A stretch of 64,000 bases of DNA. Origin: Bigelowiella natans CCMP2755 (taxonomy: Eukaryota; Cercozoa; Chlorarachniophyceae). This document shows positions 46,400-59,405 of the stretch, piece by piece; position 1 is the stretch's first letter; each line of letters starts with the position of its first letter. The notes beneath the pieces are model-generated. The model did not search any database. It was not told the DNA's origin and worked only from the letters and a program-made list of their open reading frames with translations. The DNA is taken from assembly GCA_000320545.1 (NCBI GenBank), contig ADNK01000862.1:77501-141500 (forward strand). The letters are read 5' to 3'. Made by a program: the position numbers and the translations under genes.

Positions 46400-47690
46400 A
46401 TTTCCATTTACTTCTAGCAATTATGATGTCCACTGTAGAAAGCTGCTGCATTTTGCAGAGAACATAAACTAACCTTTGCGCACTACATGTTGTTATTGCC
46501 ATGTAATGTAGCAATGGCATCTATGCATGTGCGTATTGCCTGCTACAGCTGCAGGTTATGTTTGCTCATCATGCATCGATCATGCTGCATTTGCAACAAT
46601 GGACATGTGTGGAAGACCATTAGACATGGAATCATCCATGTGCGTTGTGTCTCCACTTGAGCAGCATCTTCTGTTGTCGTTGTTGACGGCTGCGACAGGA
46701 TGTGCGCGCACATCGCATTGATTGTTGCATGCTAGCATGTGCACCGCGTGCTGTCGAGAGACATCGCAGGTGACAGTGTCTTGTCATGTTGCTGTTTCAT
46801 TGAAGCCACGCCATGTGTGCTAGCAAGCTAGCAAGCTAGCTAGACACGCAGCAAAACAATGCACGTTGTCGCACAACTAGGTGGCCTGTCTAGCTAGCTA
46901 GCTGTTTGCGCATGCGCGATGATCGACAACAAAATGAAAGTTTCTCAGTGTTGCCTCATCACGTGCCAACACTTGACTCGTTTGCTCAGTCCACGATCAC
47001 TTTGGTGAAACTTGCTGCCGCGGATGGGACGGAGCAATCACCCCAGCTCGCCTCGATCGTCCTTGAGCGTGTCCGCGAGTGTGCCCAGCTAGACAGGCTC
47101 GCCGTTCACAAGCTGCCAAGCTGTGCACAAGCAATTGCTGGCAAGCAAGCTAGCAAGCAAGTCGCAGCGAAACTTGGGTGTGCGACACGCAGTTCTGGTG
47201 CCGCCCACAGACCTCAACAGTCGTTTCAAAGTGGTCGCTCCCCATGGATGAATCCGTGACCGTTGCACTTTGGAGGAGGGTGAGAACTGAGACAATGACA
47301 ATGATGACAAACTGCACTTCCAAAACGTTGCAAGACATCGTCAATGAGAACAATGAGAACAATGATGAAAAAGCACATTTCCAAAGTGTGACAAGACACT
47401 TGCAGTGTGCGAAATGCAGTGCCTCGAACTGGCTTCGGTGAGGACTGAAAACACTCATTTGCAGTGCACGAAACTGAGACAGACATTGCCAGGGACGAAC
47501 GATGGTCGAACAATGAACAATGAACAATGAACAATGATGATGAACTACATTTCCAAAATGTTGCAAGACATTTGCAGTGTTCGAAATGCAGTGCCTCGAA
47601 CTGGCTTCAGTGAGGACTGTGACTAGCAAATCGAACGCTTTCTCATTGAACCGACCAACTCGTTGTCACTTGTCGCGGCACAGTCCTCCC
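46400..47690. repeat. Intergenic repeat block with 74-bp direct repeats and CAATGAA array
   Basis: From 46500 to 47160 the DNA is rich in TGCATG, GCTAGC and CAAGCTAG words, for example 46820-46910. Further on, a 74-base unit occurs at 47374-47447 and 47546-47619 with about seven differences, and a shorter related piece near 47309. Between the two copies lies a heptamer array of CAATGAA (about 47510-47537), the same heptamer as at 27697-27727. Open frames here look compositional. Confidence 0.75.
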
Positions 47691-47691
47691 A

Positions 47692-47895
47692 ATGCCATTT
47701 TTGGGTTTTCCCAGCGCTAAAATGAGTATTTTTCGGTTTGGCTGCAAATCTCCGGATGATGGATGGATTCTACCCGGGAAGGTGGTTTTGTCTCAGATGA
47801 ACAAAGAGAGGGCATTGGCAATCAAACGACAACAAATATTAACAAATTTTACTATGTCGCACGTGAATAGCAGGACCTCCTCTCGAGAGATTTGA
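47692..47895 (+). CDS. Small ORF upstream of the synthase, possible first exon
   Basis: This short frame contains IFRFGCKSPDDGWILPGKVV and MNKERALAIKRQQILTNF, then a stop. It could be a leader exon of the polyketide synthase gene or spurious. There is no direct evidence linking it to the exon at 48068. Confidence 0.15.
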   Translation: MPFLGFPSAKMSIFRFGCKSPDDGWILPGKVVLSQMNKERALAIKRQQILTNFTMSHVNSRTSSREI

Positions 47896-48067
47896 GCACT
47901 CCCTCGAAAAGGAAAAAAGAATAGCCAGTCTCAGGGAGCGACCTTGTCTGCTGGTGTGAGCGAGTGAGCTTTGACAACGTATTCACACAGCGGCATGGCC
48001 AAAAGCTATTTAGATTGTGAATGAATTTCAAGATAGCAGCGAAAAGAACTTCGAGGGAAACTTGGAA

Positions 48068-48462
48068 ATGACACTAGTGAACGCTGGCGATCTTCTCGCT
48101 CAGGTACTGTAGTCCAGACGTTGCACTCTCTAACAGGAGGGAAACCAGGGAGGAAGAAGAGAAGATGGAACAGAATAAAGCATTCCAGTATTTGTTTGAT
48201 ACTAAAATCGACCACATGGTGATGCACAGGTTCTCGTGGAGTCGGGCGTTCGGGATGTATATGCGACGTCCCCTTCACTGTCAGTCGGTGCTATCGCAGA
48301 TGTGATGGAAAAAGCAGGGGCGACATTGTATTCGCACCTCACGCCTGGAACTTCTATCGCTGCGGCTCAAGCACGTGCAGAGTTAACTAATTCTCTAGTG
48401 GCCATCGTCCTCACCGCAGATGGTACTCGACCACCATTGCCATTGCCATGGCATCGCCGCCA

Positions 48463-48498
<36 letters not shown>

Positions 48499-49657
48499 TA
48501 GTATATAACATGAATATATCTTATATTTAGACGTAGATGCACGAACGGTTACGGCGGCTGCAACAGCAGCAGCTATGGCATCTCCGGCATCACAAAACGG
48601 AACAAGCAAGAGCGAGAAATTGGGAGGTGGTGGTAGTATCATCAGAAGAATAGGAAGAACACCAACAGGGGCAGAAGCAACAGGAGCGTCTGCATCTGGT
48701 CTGCTATTGCTGCTGCTTAGGGAAAGAGTGAAACGGAGAGGGGGGACGACGCTTGGGAGAGAAGCTGCTAGAAAAGTAGAAGAGACGGCAACAGATGGAA
48801 GTTCTCACTCCACCTCCTTCGTGGAAAAGCTTCGTAAGGAGTGTCAAGATATTGTCGTGATGGACTTTCCGGATGATAATGATAATGAAAGGCTCGGTGG
48901 GCATGGTTCTTTAGATTTCAAAGCCAACGAATCAGTGGCCTCGTCATCCTCGTCTTCGTTGTCTCACGAGGATTTTGAGCTTCTGCAACTCAGTTCTGAG
49001 GTAGTTCTTGTAAAAATATTTATGCGTTATAGGCTGTGCCAATTTACACACCCTACTCTAGATTATATTTCAGAAGGCGTCGACAAGTTTATTATATAAT
49101 AATTCTTTGTTGCTATGTTATGTTTATGTTGTCAAACAACGCAGTCGCCGCGTCTGCGAAATGTCTTAATTTTACATTTTTGTGCAGTATATTATAAATC
49201 GCGCTACAATCGCGACCAGAGCTGCCGTTACCGCTCCAGCCTCATCGGCTTCCTCTCGTAGTGGAGTTGTTCTCATCGATTTCGACCCCAAAATTCTCGC
49301 AGCTTTATGTCACCCCATCAGTAGACAAATTGGTGGGAAACGGCTACGAGGAGGAGCACATTCGTCGTCTTCGTCGTCGTCGTCTTCATCGTCGTTCCCC
49401 ACAATCACAAGCACTTCTCACACTGCTACTGTCGTCATCGTCCCTGAATCACTCGAGGCTTCCATAATCGAGCGTCTCGAAGAAGCGGTTGCAGGAAAGG
49501 GGAGAGGAGGAGTAGAAGGAAAGCACGTCTCTCCCCTGACTTCAATCATGTCTGCTGCTGTCAGTAGGGCTGCATCTAATAGCAGCCTTGTAGTAGTTCC
49601 AAACACCGGCGTCTCCTTACTAGGGTATGCGCTGGGTGCCACTGGCTACCTACTTCC

Positions 49658-49689
<32 letters not shown>

Positions 49690-50850
49690 GGCAGCATAAG
49701 GGAGTTGTGCTGTTGGCTGTTAGGAGAAGAGATATTTTCCCTACTGCCTCGACCCCGAACGATGCTGCCGATGACAGTGATACGACAAGAGAAAATTGGT
49801 CAGGCAGCAACACTTCCCTCAGTCTCGATGCGCTGCGCACTGCCGTGTCGCGACGGTGCAATTTGGTCGTAGTTGTGGTCGACAACACCGACGATAACAA
49901 AGTTAAAGCGCATGTGCAGGAAGAGAAGGAGAAGGCTGGACTGGACGAGGAACTAGTCGCCGCCGCGCTTGGAATAGGATGTTATACTCTTGAGAACGCT
50001 ACGAAGGCCATTGACTCGGCTCGCACGGGGCGACCGTGTCTATTGCTCAGCAAATCAAGTAAAACTGGCAAGAAAGTATCTGCAATCTTGGGAACGAGAG
50101 AGATCAAGGCCAGAAATGATAAAAGCATGAAGGAAACGACGCTGGAATCCCTACAGGCACTTGTTTCCGTGTGCCCCTCACCTCTATCAGCAGCCCATTC
50201 CCTCCTCGGGATCATCAAAGAGAGCTGCAATGAAAAGAGAGAAGAAAAAGAGACTAAGAGGATGAGGGAAGTGACACTGGTTACCTCCGAAGAACTGCTT
50301 CAAAACACGTATGTTTTAGAATTCATGTATAATGATGACGATGATGACGATGATGCTGATGATCATGATGGCCGATAATGATGATGGTGGTGATGATAAT
50401 CAATGTGCTTTGCGATGGCAACGTTCGCCCCCTTTCTTCTCTTGACCTTTTTCAGACGTACTGACTTAGCCCAGATGATCTTTCCTCTATAATTGATTTA
50501 TAGTAACTATTATATTATTATATGCGAAATAGGGCGGAGATTCTCCATCGTGTCTCCTCCTCCTCCTCCTCCTCCTCCTCCTCCTCCTCCTCTCGAGCTG
50601 CTGGTCCTCCACTCGTTGTGGTGTTGGACACGTTAGGGGAGAACCTTCGAAGCACATGTGGCATGATGATGGGGCGTTTTGAGGGCGGTGTTGCGCCATA
50701 CTTGGATCCATTCCGTCTCCTCTTAGGCCTCGGCATCTCAGCCATCAGGTCATCCGCAGATACAGCGCTATCAGCTGTAACATCAACGTCGCTATCGTCA
50801 TCAGCACCAGAACCACGCGCCTACATCGTGCGGGTGCCGAACACTGTGCT
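48068..50850 (+). other. ThDP-dependent-enzyme-like N-terminal region of the synthase
   Basis: The pattern recalls the three-domain fold of acetolactate synthase and decarboxylase-type enzymes. A PYR-like part has VLVESGVRDVYATSPSLSVG and AAAQARAELTNSLVAIVLTA. A middle-like part contains SGVVLIDFDPKILAALCHP. A PP-like part has VVVPNTGVSLLGYALGATGY, then LDALRTAVSRRCNLVVVVVD with DNTDDN, then LVAAALGIGCYTLENATKAI. A second fragment of similar end-of-domain pattern follows near 50600-50850 (PFRLLLGLGISAIRSSADTA). The GDG of the usual GDG...NN cofactor motif is not seen: the spot reads AVRRRD, and the NN position reads DN. The domain is therefore likely structural, regulatory or evolved for another role. 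Family assignment rests on fold-like pattern matching by eye. Confidence 0.5.
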
Positions 50851-51571
50851 TACCCAGTTGTTGCGAGACTCTCTACAACAACGAGTTCCGATGAAGACGA
50901 TGACGGCAAAGGCAAAAGCACCGGTACCTGCCCCTGCTTCAGCAGGGATTTGCATCCCTCTCCCTCGACGCGGAGATACAACCTTTGCACGCGCTGAACT
51001 CGAGTCGCGGCTGTCAGCCCTGTCTTCATCATCGTCTTCATCGTCGCCGCGAAAGTACTGCGACATCAGGCATATCCTCGTGCATTTCTCAACCGAGTTT
51101 GCCAGCAAAACTGCCTTTACCATCACGCAGCCAAGCTCAGCATCGACTCCACCAACATCGTTAGCAGCGCCACAGGAAATCACCTATGGACAAGCGTCCT
51201 GGAGGATGGTTCGATTAGGCCGCTGGTTGATAAAGGCTGGGGTGGGATGCGGCGAGCGCGTTGGCGTCTTGGCGCCGAACTCCTTTCGCGTCGTCGAGGC
51301 GCATTATGCAGTGGCGGGAGTTGCTTCTGGAATCGTGCTGAACTGCAATCAGCGCCTTGCAGCCCTAGAGCTCGCCTACATTCTCAATGATGCTGCCCCA
51401 GTAATAAGAGAATAAGATGCGGGGGGGGGGGGAAGGGAGGGTTCGGAGAGTTGTAGTGGACGCTTGTATTAAAATTCGTGCTGGAAAGGGGGGTAGATGC
51501 GGTCGTAGTAGTTTATTCAAGATTGTCAACTACAATCCGGGTGTCGTACACGCAAGCACACATAAGCAAAC

Positions 51572-51609
<38 letters not shown>

Positions 51610-53343
51610 ATCTCAGGTGGTGATGATTGCGTCGACGCGATTTCGGCAGTTGCTGGTTGATGCACTTGCTCTGTCGCGGCGAGTAGCAGCAGAGACATTT
51701 GAGGAGGGAAAGAAGGAAAGGGACGACCACACAGTAGACTCGATCGCGCCCGTCGTGGATATTCTGAAAGCAATAATCTGGATCGATGAAGACGCAGGCG
51801 CCGTCGTAGGGACGGCCAGTCCACAGCTAGAAGCCAAGGATGGCCAGGAATGCAACGTAAAAGAGGATGATCATGTTATCATCAACATCGATGCTGGCGA
51901 GGGCAATGGTGCGGACTCAACCACGCGAAAGAGAAGTATTCGCCAATTTTACTACGAGGCTATTGCCGGTGGGGGTGCAATCTCTTCTCCTTCAACCTCC
52001 TCCTCCTCCTCCTCCTCTTCCACGGCGTCCTCTATCATCCCTCTCCTGCCAGAGAGATCGAGGAGTGTGGGCTCGGATCAGGGCGAAAGCGGGTGTGAGA
52101 TGTACTACACGAGTGGAACGACCGGAAGGCCTAAGGGTGTTGTGCTGAGCCATAAGAACGTCGTCCTGCACGCACTTGGGTGCATGGTCGAGCACAGGAT
52201 CCACTCGGATGACGTATGGGCGCACATCGCACCGATGTTCCACCTCGTAGACGCATACGGTATGTTCGCAGTCGCCTGGGTGGGGGGGCGGCACGTATTC
52301 CTCGCAGACTTCTCGCCTGCTTCGGCACTACGATTGATCGAGCTGCAGCGTGTGACTGTGACTAACATGGCAAGCACAATGATCAACATGCTACTTACGG
52401 ATCCGTCGCGCCCATCGCGCGACCTTTCCAGTCTGCAGCTGCTCTCCGGCGGTGGCGCCCCTATCAACCAAGACACGATGAAGCGCGCGTTGGGAGCGTT
52501 CGGGTGCGAATTCTTCCTGAGTTACGGCATGACGGAGTGCTGCGGCAAGATCTCCATGTCGCTGCTCCAGACGGCGAAGGACGAGGATCCGCAGACTGGG
52601 CACATGAACTCGGAGATCAGGCGACTGTCGCAACAAGAGCAGCTTGCATATGTGTGCACATCGGGCCGACCCTTCTCCTTGCTGGAGGTCAGGGTGGTGC
52701 CGGTCATTGCACCCAGCGGTGAATCTGCCGCTGCTGCTGCTGCTGCTGGTGGTGGTGGTAGTAGTACTAAGGCTGCTGTTGTGAGTGTGCCATGGGATGG
52801 GAAAACGGTCGGTGAGGTGCAGATTCGAGGAGAAACAGTGTTCCGAGGCTACTGGCGTCGCCCGGCAGCGACACGTAAAAGCTTCGTTGATGATTCCAAT
52901 GGGGAGAAGAAGGGGGGCGGGCTTGCCTGGTTCAAGACGGGAGATCTCGCATTCGTAGAGCCTCGTGGATACCTAACCATATGCGACAGAGCGAAGGACA
53001 TGATCCTCACAGGCAGCGAGAATGTCTACTCTGTTGAGGTCGAGCGCGTATTGCAGGACCACCGTGGCGTTCGCCACGCGTGCGTCTTCGGCGAACCGAA
53101 CGAGCTGCTTGGTGAGATCGTCAAGGCCGTTGTTGTGCGGTACGATGGCCCTTTGGGAACTCCTGTAAGCGCTGCTGAATTAAGGCGTCACTGCGTGGCG
53201 CGCCTTGCCGACTACAAGGTTCCAAGAAGGATCGAATTTGTCGACGCACTACCGATGACGGGTAGCGTGTTTCTACGTGGTGAATGACGGTGGAGACAGT
53301 GATGATGATAAGGAGTTTTTAAGAATGAGGCCTTTCTCTCTAT

Positions 53344-53383
<40 letters not shown>

Positions 53384-53399
53384 GTGCGTGCGCGCGCGC

Positions 53400-53430
<31 letters not shown>

Positions 53431-54330
53431 CACCCGCGCCCATCAACGTCTTTGCCAATATATAGCTACAGTCATAACTACCATCTTGCTCCGTCCTCAT
53501 CCTCTTAGGTTCCGGCAAAATCGCCAAAGCAGAGGTCAGGCGCCGCGACCAGGAGCGGCGTCGTGCGAGAGAGGAGAAGAAGGCTAAAAGGAGGGGAGAG
53601 CAGCAACTGCAGGCGCGGACGAGTGGTAGCGGTGCTGTTGATGATGACGGCCAACATCGACAGCCACCTGCAATGGTACAGGACATATACCGAATCACCT
53701 GGACGCAGTCAAGCAGCAGCAAACAAACGCGGAATAATAATACGAACCATAGTGATGAAAGATGGCTTGTTCTGTCCTCTGTTGCTGCTGCTGCCTCTTC
53801 CTCTTCATCTAGTGGCAGAGATCATGATGGTAGTGTGGCTACTGCCCTCTGCGAAAGAGTACGTGCTAGCGGCGGCAAGGTCAAACGGGTCACGGTGCCA
53901 ACGACAACGATGATCACCGACACTGACCAACTCCTACGTCGAATCGTTAATGGCAATAATGATAATAATGATGATGATGATGATGGCAGTGGGGTTGAGC
54001 TGACGGCCTTGACACATGTTGCCTTTCTTCTGCCCCTCGACGATGAAGCAGCTACAGCAGCTGCTTTTGCTGGGAAAGAGGATGAAAAGTCGCCTTCGTT
54101 TTGCAGCTCGGTTGCTGAACGCGTGCGAAAGTTATTAGGAACGCTTCTAGCTTTACTAAATGTCCTACATTCGAAAAAATCGAAGAGGCAGGAGGCAAAG
54201 GCTGGGTTGAGGCTGCTAGTCGTCACGCGCGGCGGTCCCTTCCAGATTAATGACAACGGGGAAACGGAAAAGCACGACTCTATTCCAGGTAATAGGAGAT
54301 GGACGGGATGAGAATGGACGATCATGCGCG

Positions 54331-54396
<66 letters not shown>

Positions 54397-56565
54397 ATCA
54401 TTTGTTCTGTTTCCCTGCCTGACCGATCTCCCTCCACCACTGTGTTGGTACTACCGCCACATCTTCAAGATCCCGTGAGCTCGGCAGTCCTGGGGTTCAC
54501 ACGTGTGGTAGCGGCTGAATATCCACGGCTCGAAGCATGCTTCATTGATCTCTGCCCCGGAGAAACCGACCATGCCCGAGATGCCGCCACTCTCCTCCAA
54601 GAGGCGAGACTCTCATCTTCTCCATCATCATCGTCCTCGTTCGATCGTTCCACTGCTGAGGTTACATACCGACGCCGACGCCGCTACTTGCCATCCCTCC
54701 AGCGATTCCCAAAGGGCGCGCTCACCAAGCCCGCCACAAGAGGTAGCACTAAGGGCGGTGCCTTGCTGTTAAGCATAACCGCAGAAGAGGAGCAGGAAGG
54801 CGGGTGCTGCTACTTGGTGACCGGAGGGCTAGGGGGGCTAGGCCGCCACCTTGTGTCGCGTATGTGCGGGCAGTGGGGCGCAAAACGCGTCATACTGCTC
54901 GGCCGTCGAGAACCAAGTAAGTCGCGGGGTAGTAGCGTTATCGGTCTTCAGTACACGTTGGAAATAATTCGATCAGAGAGAGTTGGGAAAGAGGAGGAGG
55001 AGGAGGATGAGGAGGAGGAAGAAGAGGGGGGATTTTCTCTGTGTCCCTGTCTAGCTGTTTATATTTGTGCATCTCGTCTCTATCGTTGGCAGCATATTTA
55101 GAAATACATTTCTCACTCCTCCTCCATGGGTGTTGTTTTCCTACTATTATGAGCCAATATGTTCGTGCTGATACAATGCTGCATTGACTCAATTTTCCAG
55201 GCGAGGAGGCATGCTTATGGATGAAGACCGTAGAGCAGGCGACTAGTGCGAAGTTGGTGGCGTGGCGGTGCGACGTGTCTAAAGCAAGCGAGTGTATAAG
55301 TGTGCTACAGAGAGCAAAGCGTGAGGTCGGGGCTTGCCGGGGCATCTTCCACCTCGCAGGAGTGGTAGGGGATGGGACGATCGATTCCATGAGCTGGGAG
55401 ACGTTTGACCGAGTGATATCTGCAAAGGTAGATGTTTTGTTGTCATGCTGATGGTAGTGATGGCGGTGGCTGTGTGGGTGGGAGGGAGCAGCTGATGCAA
55501 TGATTTACCTCGCTTGCTCGTTCCTGCCTCTCCTCCTTTTCCCTCTCCTTCTGCTCCTTCAGGTTGATGGCTCCTTGCACCTCCACGCGGCTGCGATGGA
55601 GACTGGAGCACCCCTGAAACACTTTGTTTTATTCTCTTCGATCTACGGGCTGCTAGGATACAGGGAGCTCAGCCATTATGCAGCAGCAAATGCCTTTCAA
55701 GATGGCCTTGCTGCGTATCGCCGTGCCCAAGGATTACCTGCACTCGCAGTGAGCTGGGGGACGTGGGCAGGGGCAGGCATGGCGCATCGGTTCGGCTCTG
55801 GATTCGAGGCGTAAGTCACATTATACAAACACAAAAAGAGAGAAATCGGGGAGGGGGGGAGTGGGAGGTGGAAGGAAGCGCAGAACAAGTAGAGCAGCAA
55901 GGAGTGTTTGACAAAAGAAGCAAGTAGCACGTTGAATGCCGCTAGTTGCTAAGTTCTCCGTAAAGGGTGTTCGTGAAGGACAATGATGACGTTATTCGCG
56001 ATGATGATCAGGTACTGGCGCGGCCTGGGAATGGGATTTGTCCCTCTGGATGGCGGCATGGAGGCACTTGGGTCGCTGATGCAGCTAGCCAGTAGTAGTC
56101 ACACCGGTGATACTGCTACTATTACTGCATCATCAACGCCCGTGCAACCACATATCTCCCACGGCGCTGTAATCCCAACTGAATGGAAGCGATACGCAAA
56201 GACACGACGGGGAGTGCCCCATCCCCTAGCAAAGCGGATGGTGGATGAGACTCTACGCGAAGAACAGCAGCTGCCGCAGCAGAAACAGCTTCCTCCCCTA
56301 ATCGCAGCTCTCGCGTCGGCGTTGGCGTCGACCGGGAAGGACGATAGAAAGTCCCGGCTTATGATAGTAGCCGCGCATGTGGCGAGAACTGCCACTATGG
56401 TTCTTGGAGACGACGAGGAGGACGGCGGCGAATTGGAGGACCTCGATGGGTAGCATCATTAGTAGTAGTAACGGCATATAGTAGGGGAACAAAGGCAACA
56501 GTTCGTGAGTTTTCCAATTAAACGCATGGTGCGATAGAATCCCTCATTTTCTTCCCCTTACTTCT

Positions 56566-56605
<40 letters not shown>

Positions 56606-57197
56606 TCTCTCCCCCCCCCCCCTCCTCTCATTCGCTTCTTTCCAGGAACGTTCCCGTGGCAGAGATTGGGCTGACATCAATTCTGGTCGTAGAGCTCTCG
56701 TCTCGCCTCACAGATGATACCTCCCTCGAGGTACCGGCCACCCTCATCTATGAGGGGGTTACGATAAACGGCGTCGCAAAGCTGCTTCTCGACCTCATTC
56801 CAGAAGAGCTCATCGCGTCATCTGCATCCTCCTTGTCATCTACTTCACCGTCCTCCTCCTCCTCCTCCTCCTCCTCCTCCTCCTCCTCCTCTCCCTCGCC
56901 TCTCGTCCAACAGCTGTGTGTCATCGAACCGGCCAGGCGCGAGGCAGTATTGCTCGCTGCGATTACGGAGATTGCCGCGGAGACAACCGACCAGGAAGTC
57001 GATGATATCGACACGACAGTTGCAGTTGCTGAGATCGGCCTTTCTTCCATGGGTAATGGTGCGTGTGTGGTCATATTTCTGGGTATGACCCCTCTTTTTG
57101 CAAGATTCTGCGAAGAAGCAAAAATAGAGAAGGGGGAAGGTCGCAGTGAGAGATGTTGCTTTTTGATTGGGCACTGTCACACTTACAAACACACTCA

Positions 57198-57234
<37 letters not shown>

Positions 57235-57677
57235 GTTGTCTATCAGGGGTGGTCGACCTGGCTGGGCGGACAAGCGAGCTGCTTTGTTTAGAGGAGCAGG
57301 GGCTGGATCCTGTGGCGCCGACCCTCATCTACGAGTGCGTGACCCTCAAAGAGCTGTCCAAGCGCCTCCTAACGACCGCTCTGGGAGATCTTTTATCTGA
57401 GAACGACAATAATAAGAAGAAGCGAGTTGGGGGTGCCAACCAACCACAAGATCAACGCAAACAACGAGGGCGGAATGACGGCAAGGAAGAAATAGCGCCT
57501 CATCCTACGACCACTCAGGAGGAGCGTGTTCAAATTGCAATTTCAGGTATATCTTGCAGGCTCCCTGGGCGGGCCAACAGCCCGAGAGACTTCTTCAACT
57601 TACTGAGGCAACGTCAAGACTGCATAGTGCCACCACCTTCTGACCGGCCCAACAATGGACGACCGAGCGGGTCGCAT

Positions 57678-57729
<52 letters not shown>

Positions 57730-59359
57730 TTTCTATTGATTTCTTTCTCGATATACGTCTAAACCGTCATAGTCAAGCAACACCGACGATTCTATTCCGC
57801 CATGTATTGTGCTGTCATAGTAGCAAGGCCAACGGCCCGCTGCGGGCAATCCATACGACGCCTCTTCCAATAGCCCTCTTCTCAGCTCACCCTCGTATGT
57901 TGTCGTCTCTGATGTACCCGTGTTGCATTGCGATTAGATACTTATCCGGAACTACGCTGTGCGGGTTCGACCGTGACGCTTTTGGGGTGTCTGCGGGTGA
58001 GGCGCGTGCAATGGACCCTCAGCAACGTCTTCTTCTCGAGTGTGCACGGGAGGCGATGGAGGATGCAGGCGTCGTGTGGGAAGCTCAGGATGACGACGAC
58101 GACGACGACGACGACAATCATAACGAGGAGGCGAATGTGTATGTAGACTACGGCGCATCACCATCCGCATCATCGTCCTCGTTGCCGGAATCTCCAAGAC
58201 CACGGCTACGCGACCGACGTGTGGGTGTGTTCGTGGGAATATCTGCTTCTGACTACGGCAATATGTGCCGAGATCATCCTGGCGCCCCGCCGCCCAGCGC
58301 ATACAGCGGCACGGCCTGGTCGCTCTCAATCGCAGCGAACCGCATATCGTACGCATTCAACTTGACGGGGCCCTCGGTGTCGCTGGACACGGCCTGCTCG
58401 TCCTCCTTGGTCGCCGTTGACATGGCGGTGCGAGCCATCCGCCAAGGCCAGTGCCACGCCGCGCTGGTCGCAGGAGCCAACATCCAGCTGCAAGAATCCT
58501 GGTCGAGAGCCTTCGCCACAGCGGGAATGCTCTCGGTGTCCCACCGCTGTCGCTTCGGCTCCGATGCAGCAAACGGATACGTGCGTGGCGAGGGTGTTGG
58601 GGTGATCTTCATCCATGCTACCGCCGTAGCCTCCCAAGCCATCCCTTTCTTCCTGCGCCCCTCCTGCCCTCCGTATGCTTATATTGTGGGGTCGGCTGTG
58701 AACCAGGACGGGCGCTCGAACGGCCTCACAGCTCCAAACCCAGCAATGCAGGAAGAGCTTCTCAGAGCAGCCTGTCGTGATGCTGCTTCTTCGGTTGCCG
58801 TAGGACCGAGAAATAGTTCCGGTAACAGCGAGCAGCTGATATATCGTAGTATAAAGTACGTCGAAGCCCACGGGACAGGTACACGGCTAGGTGATCCTAT
58901 AGAACTCAAGGCCCTTGGAACAGTGCTCAGGGGGGAAAACAGCAGTAGCGGCAGTCGTGAGCGTCTTATTATTGGAAGCGCAAAAAGCAACATTGGCCAC
59001 CTCGAGTGCGCCGCGGGTAATGATGCATCGATGTTGTGTGTCGATCTGCTGTAACATTTAGCTCACTTGCTCCTGCACACACACGTTTTCGCTTGTTCTT
59101 ACTGCTGCTACTGACGTACGCTTTTTAATCAGGGATCGCGGGTCTGATAAAGGCGTCGCTCATTGCCAAGACATCCATTATCCCGCCCACCCTCCATGCT
59201 GAACTGCCAAACAGAGTGAGTAGTGAATAGTGTGTGTGTAGTCGTAGTGGAGAAGTAGATGAAAAGGAAAAAAAGAAGAAAAATGAAAGGAAGTTGCAAA
59301 GCAGTACCAAGTAATGGTGGTATCGATATATTCACGGATGTAGTGATAAACGCACAAGC

Positions 59360-59405
<46 letters not shown>

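Noticed and set aside
46906-47259. 117-codon ORF (contains SKQVAAKLGCATRSSGA)
   Set aside because: It lies in palindrome-rich repeat DNA, shows no domain and competes with open frames on the other strand.
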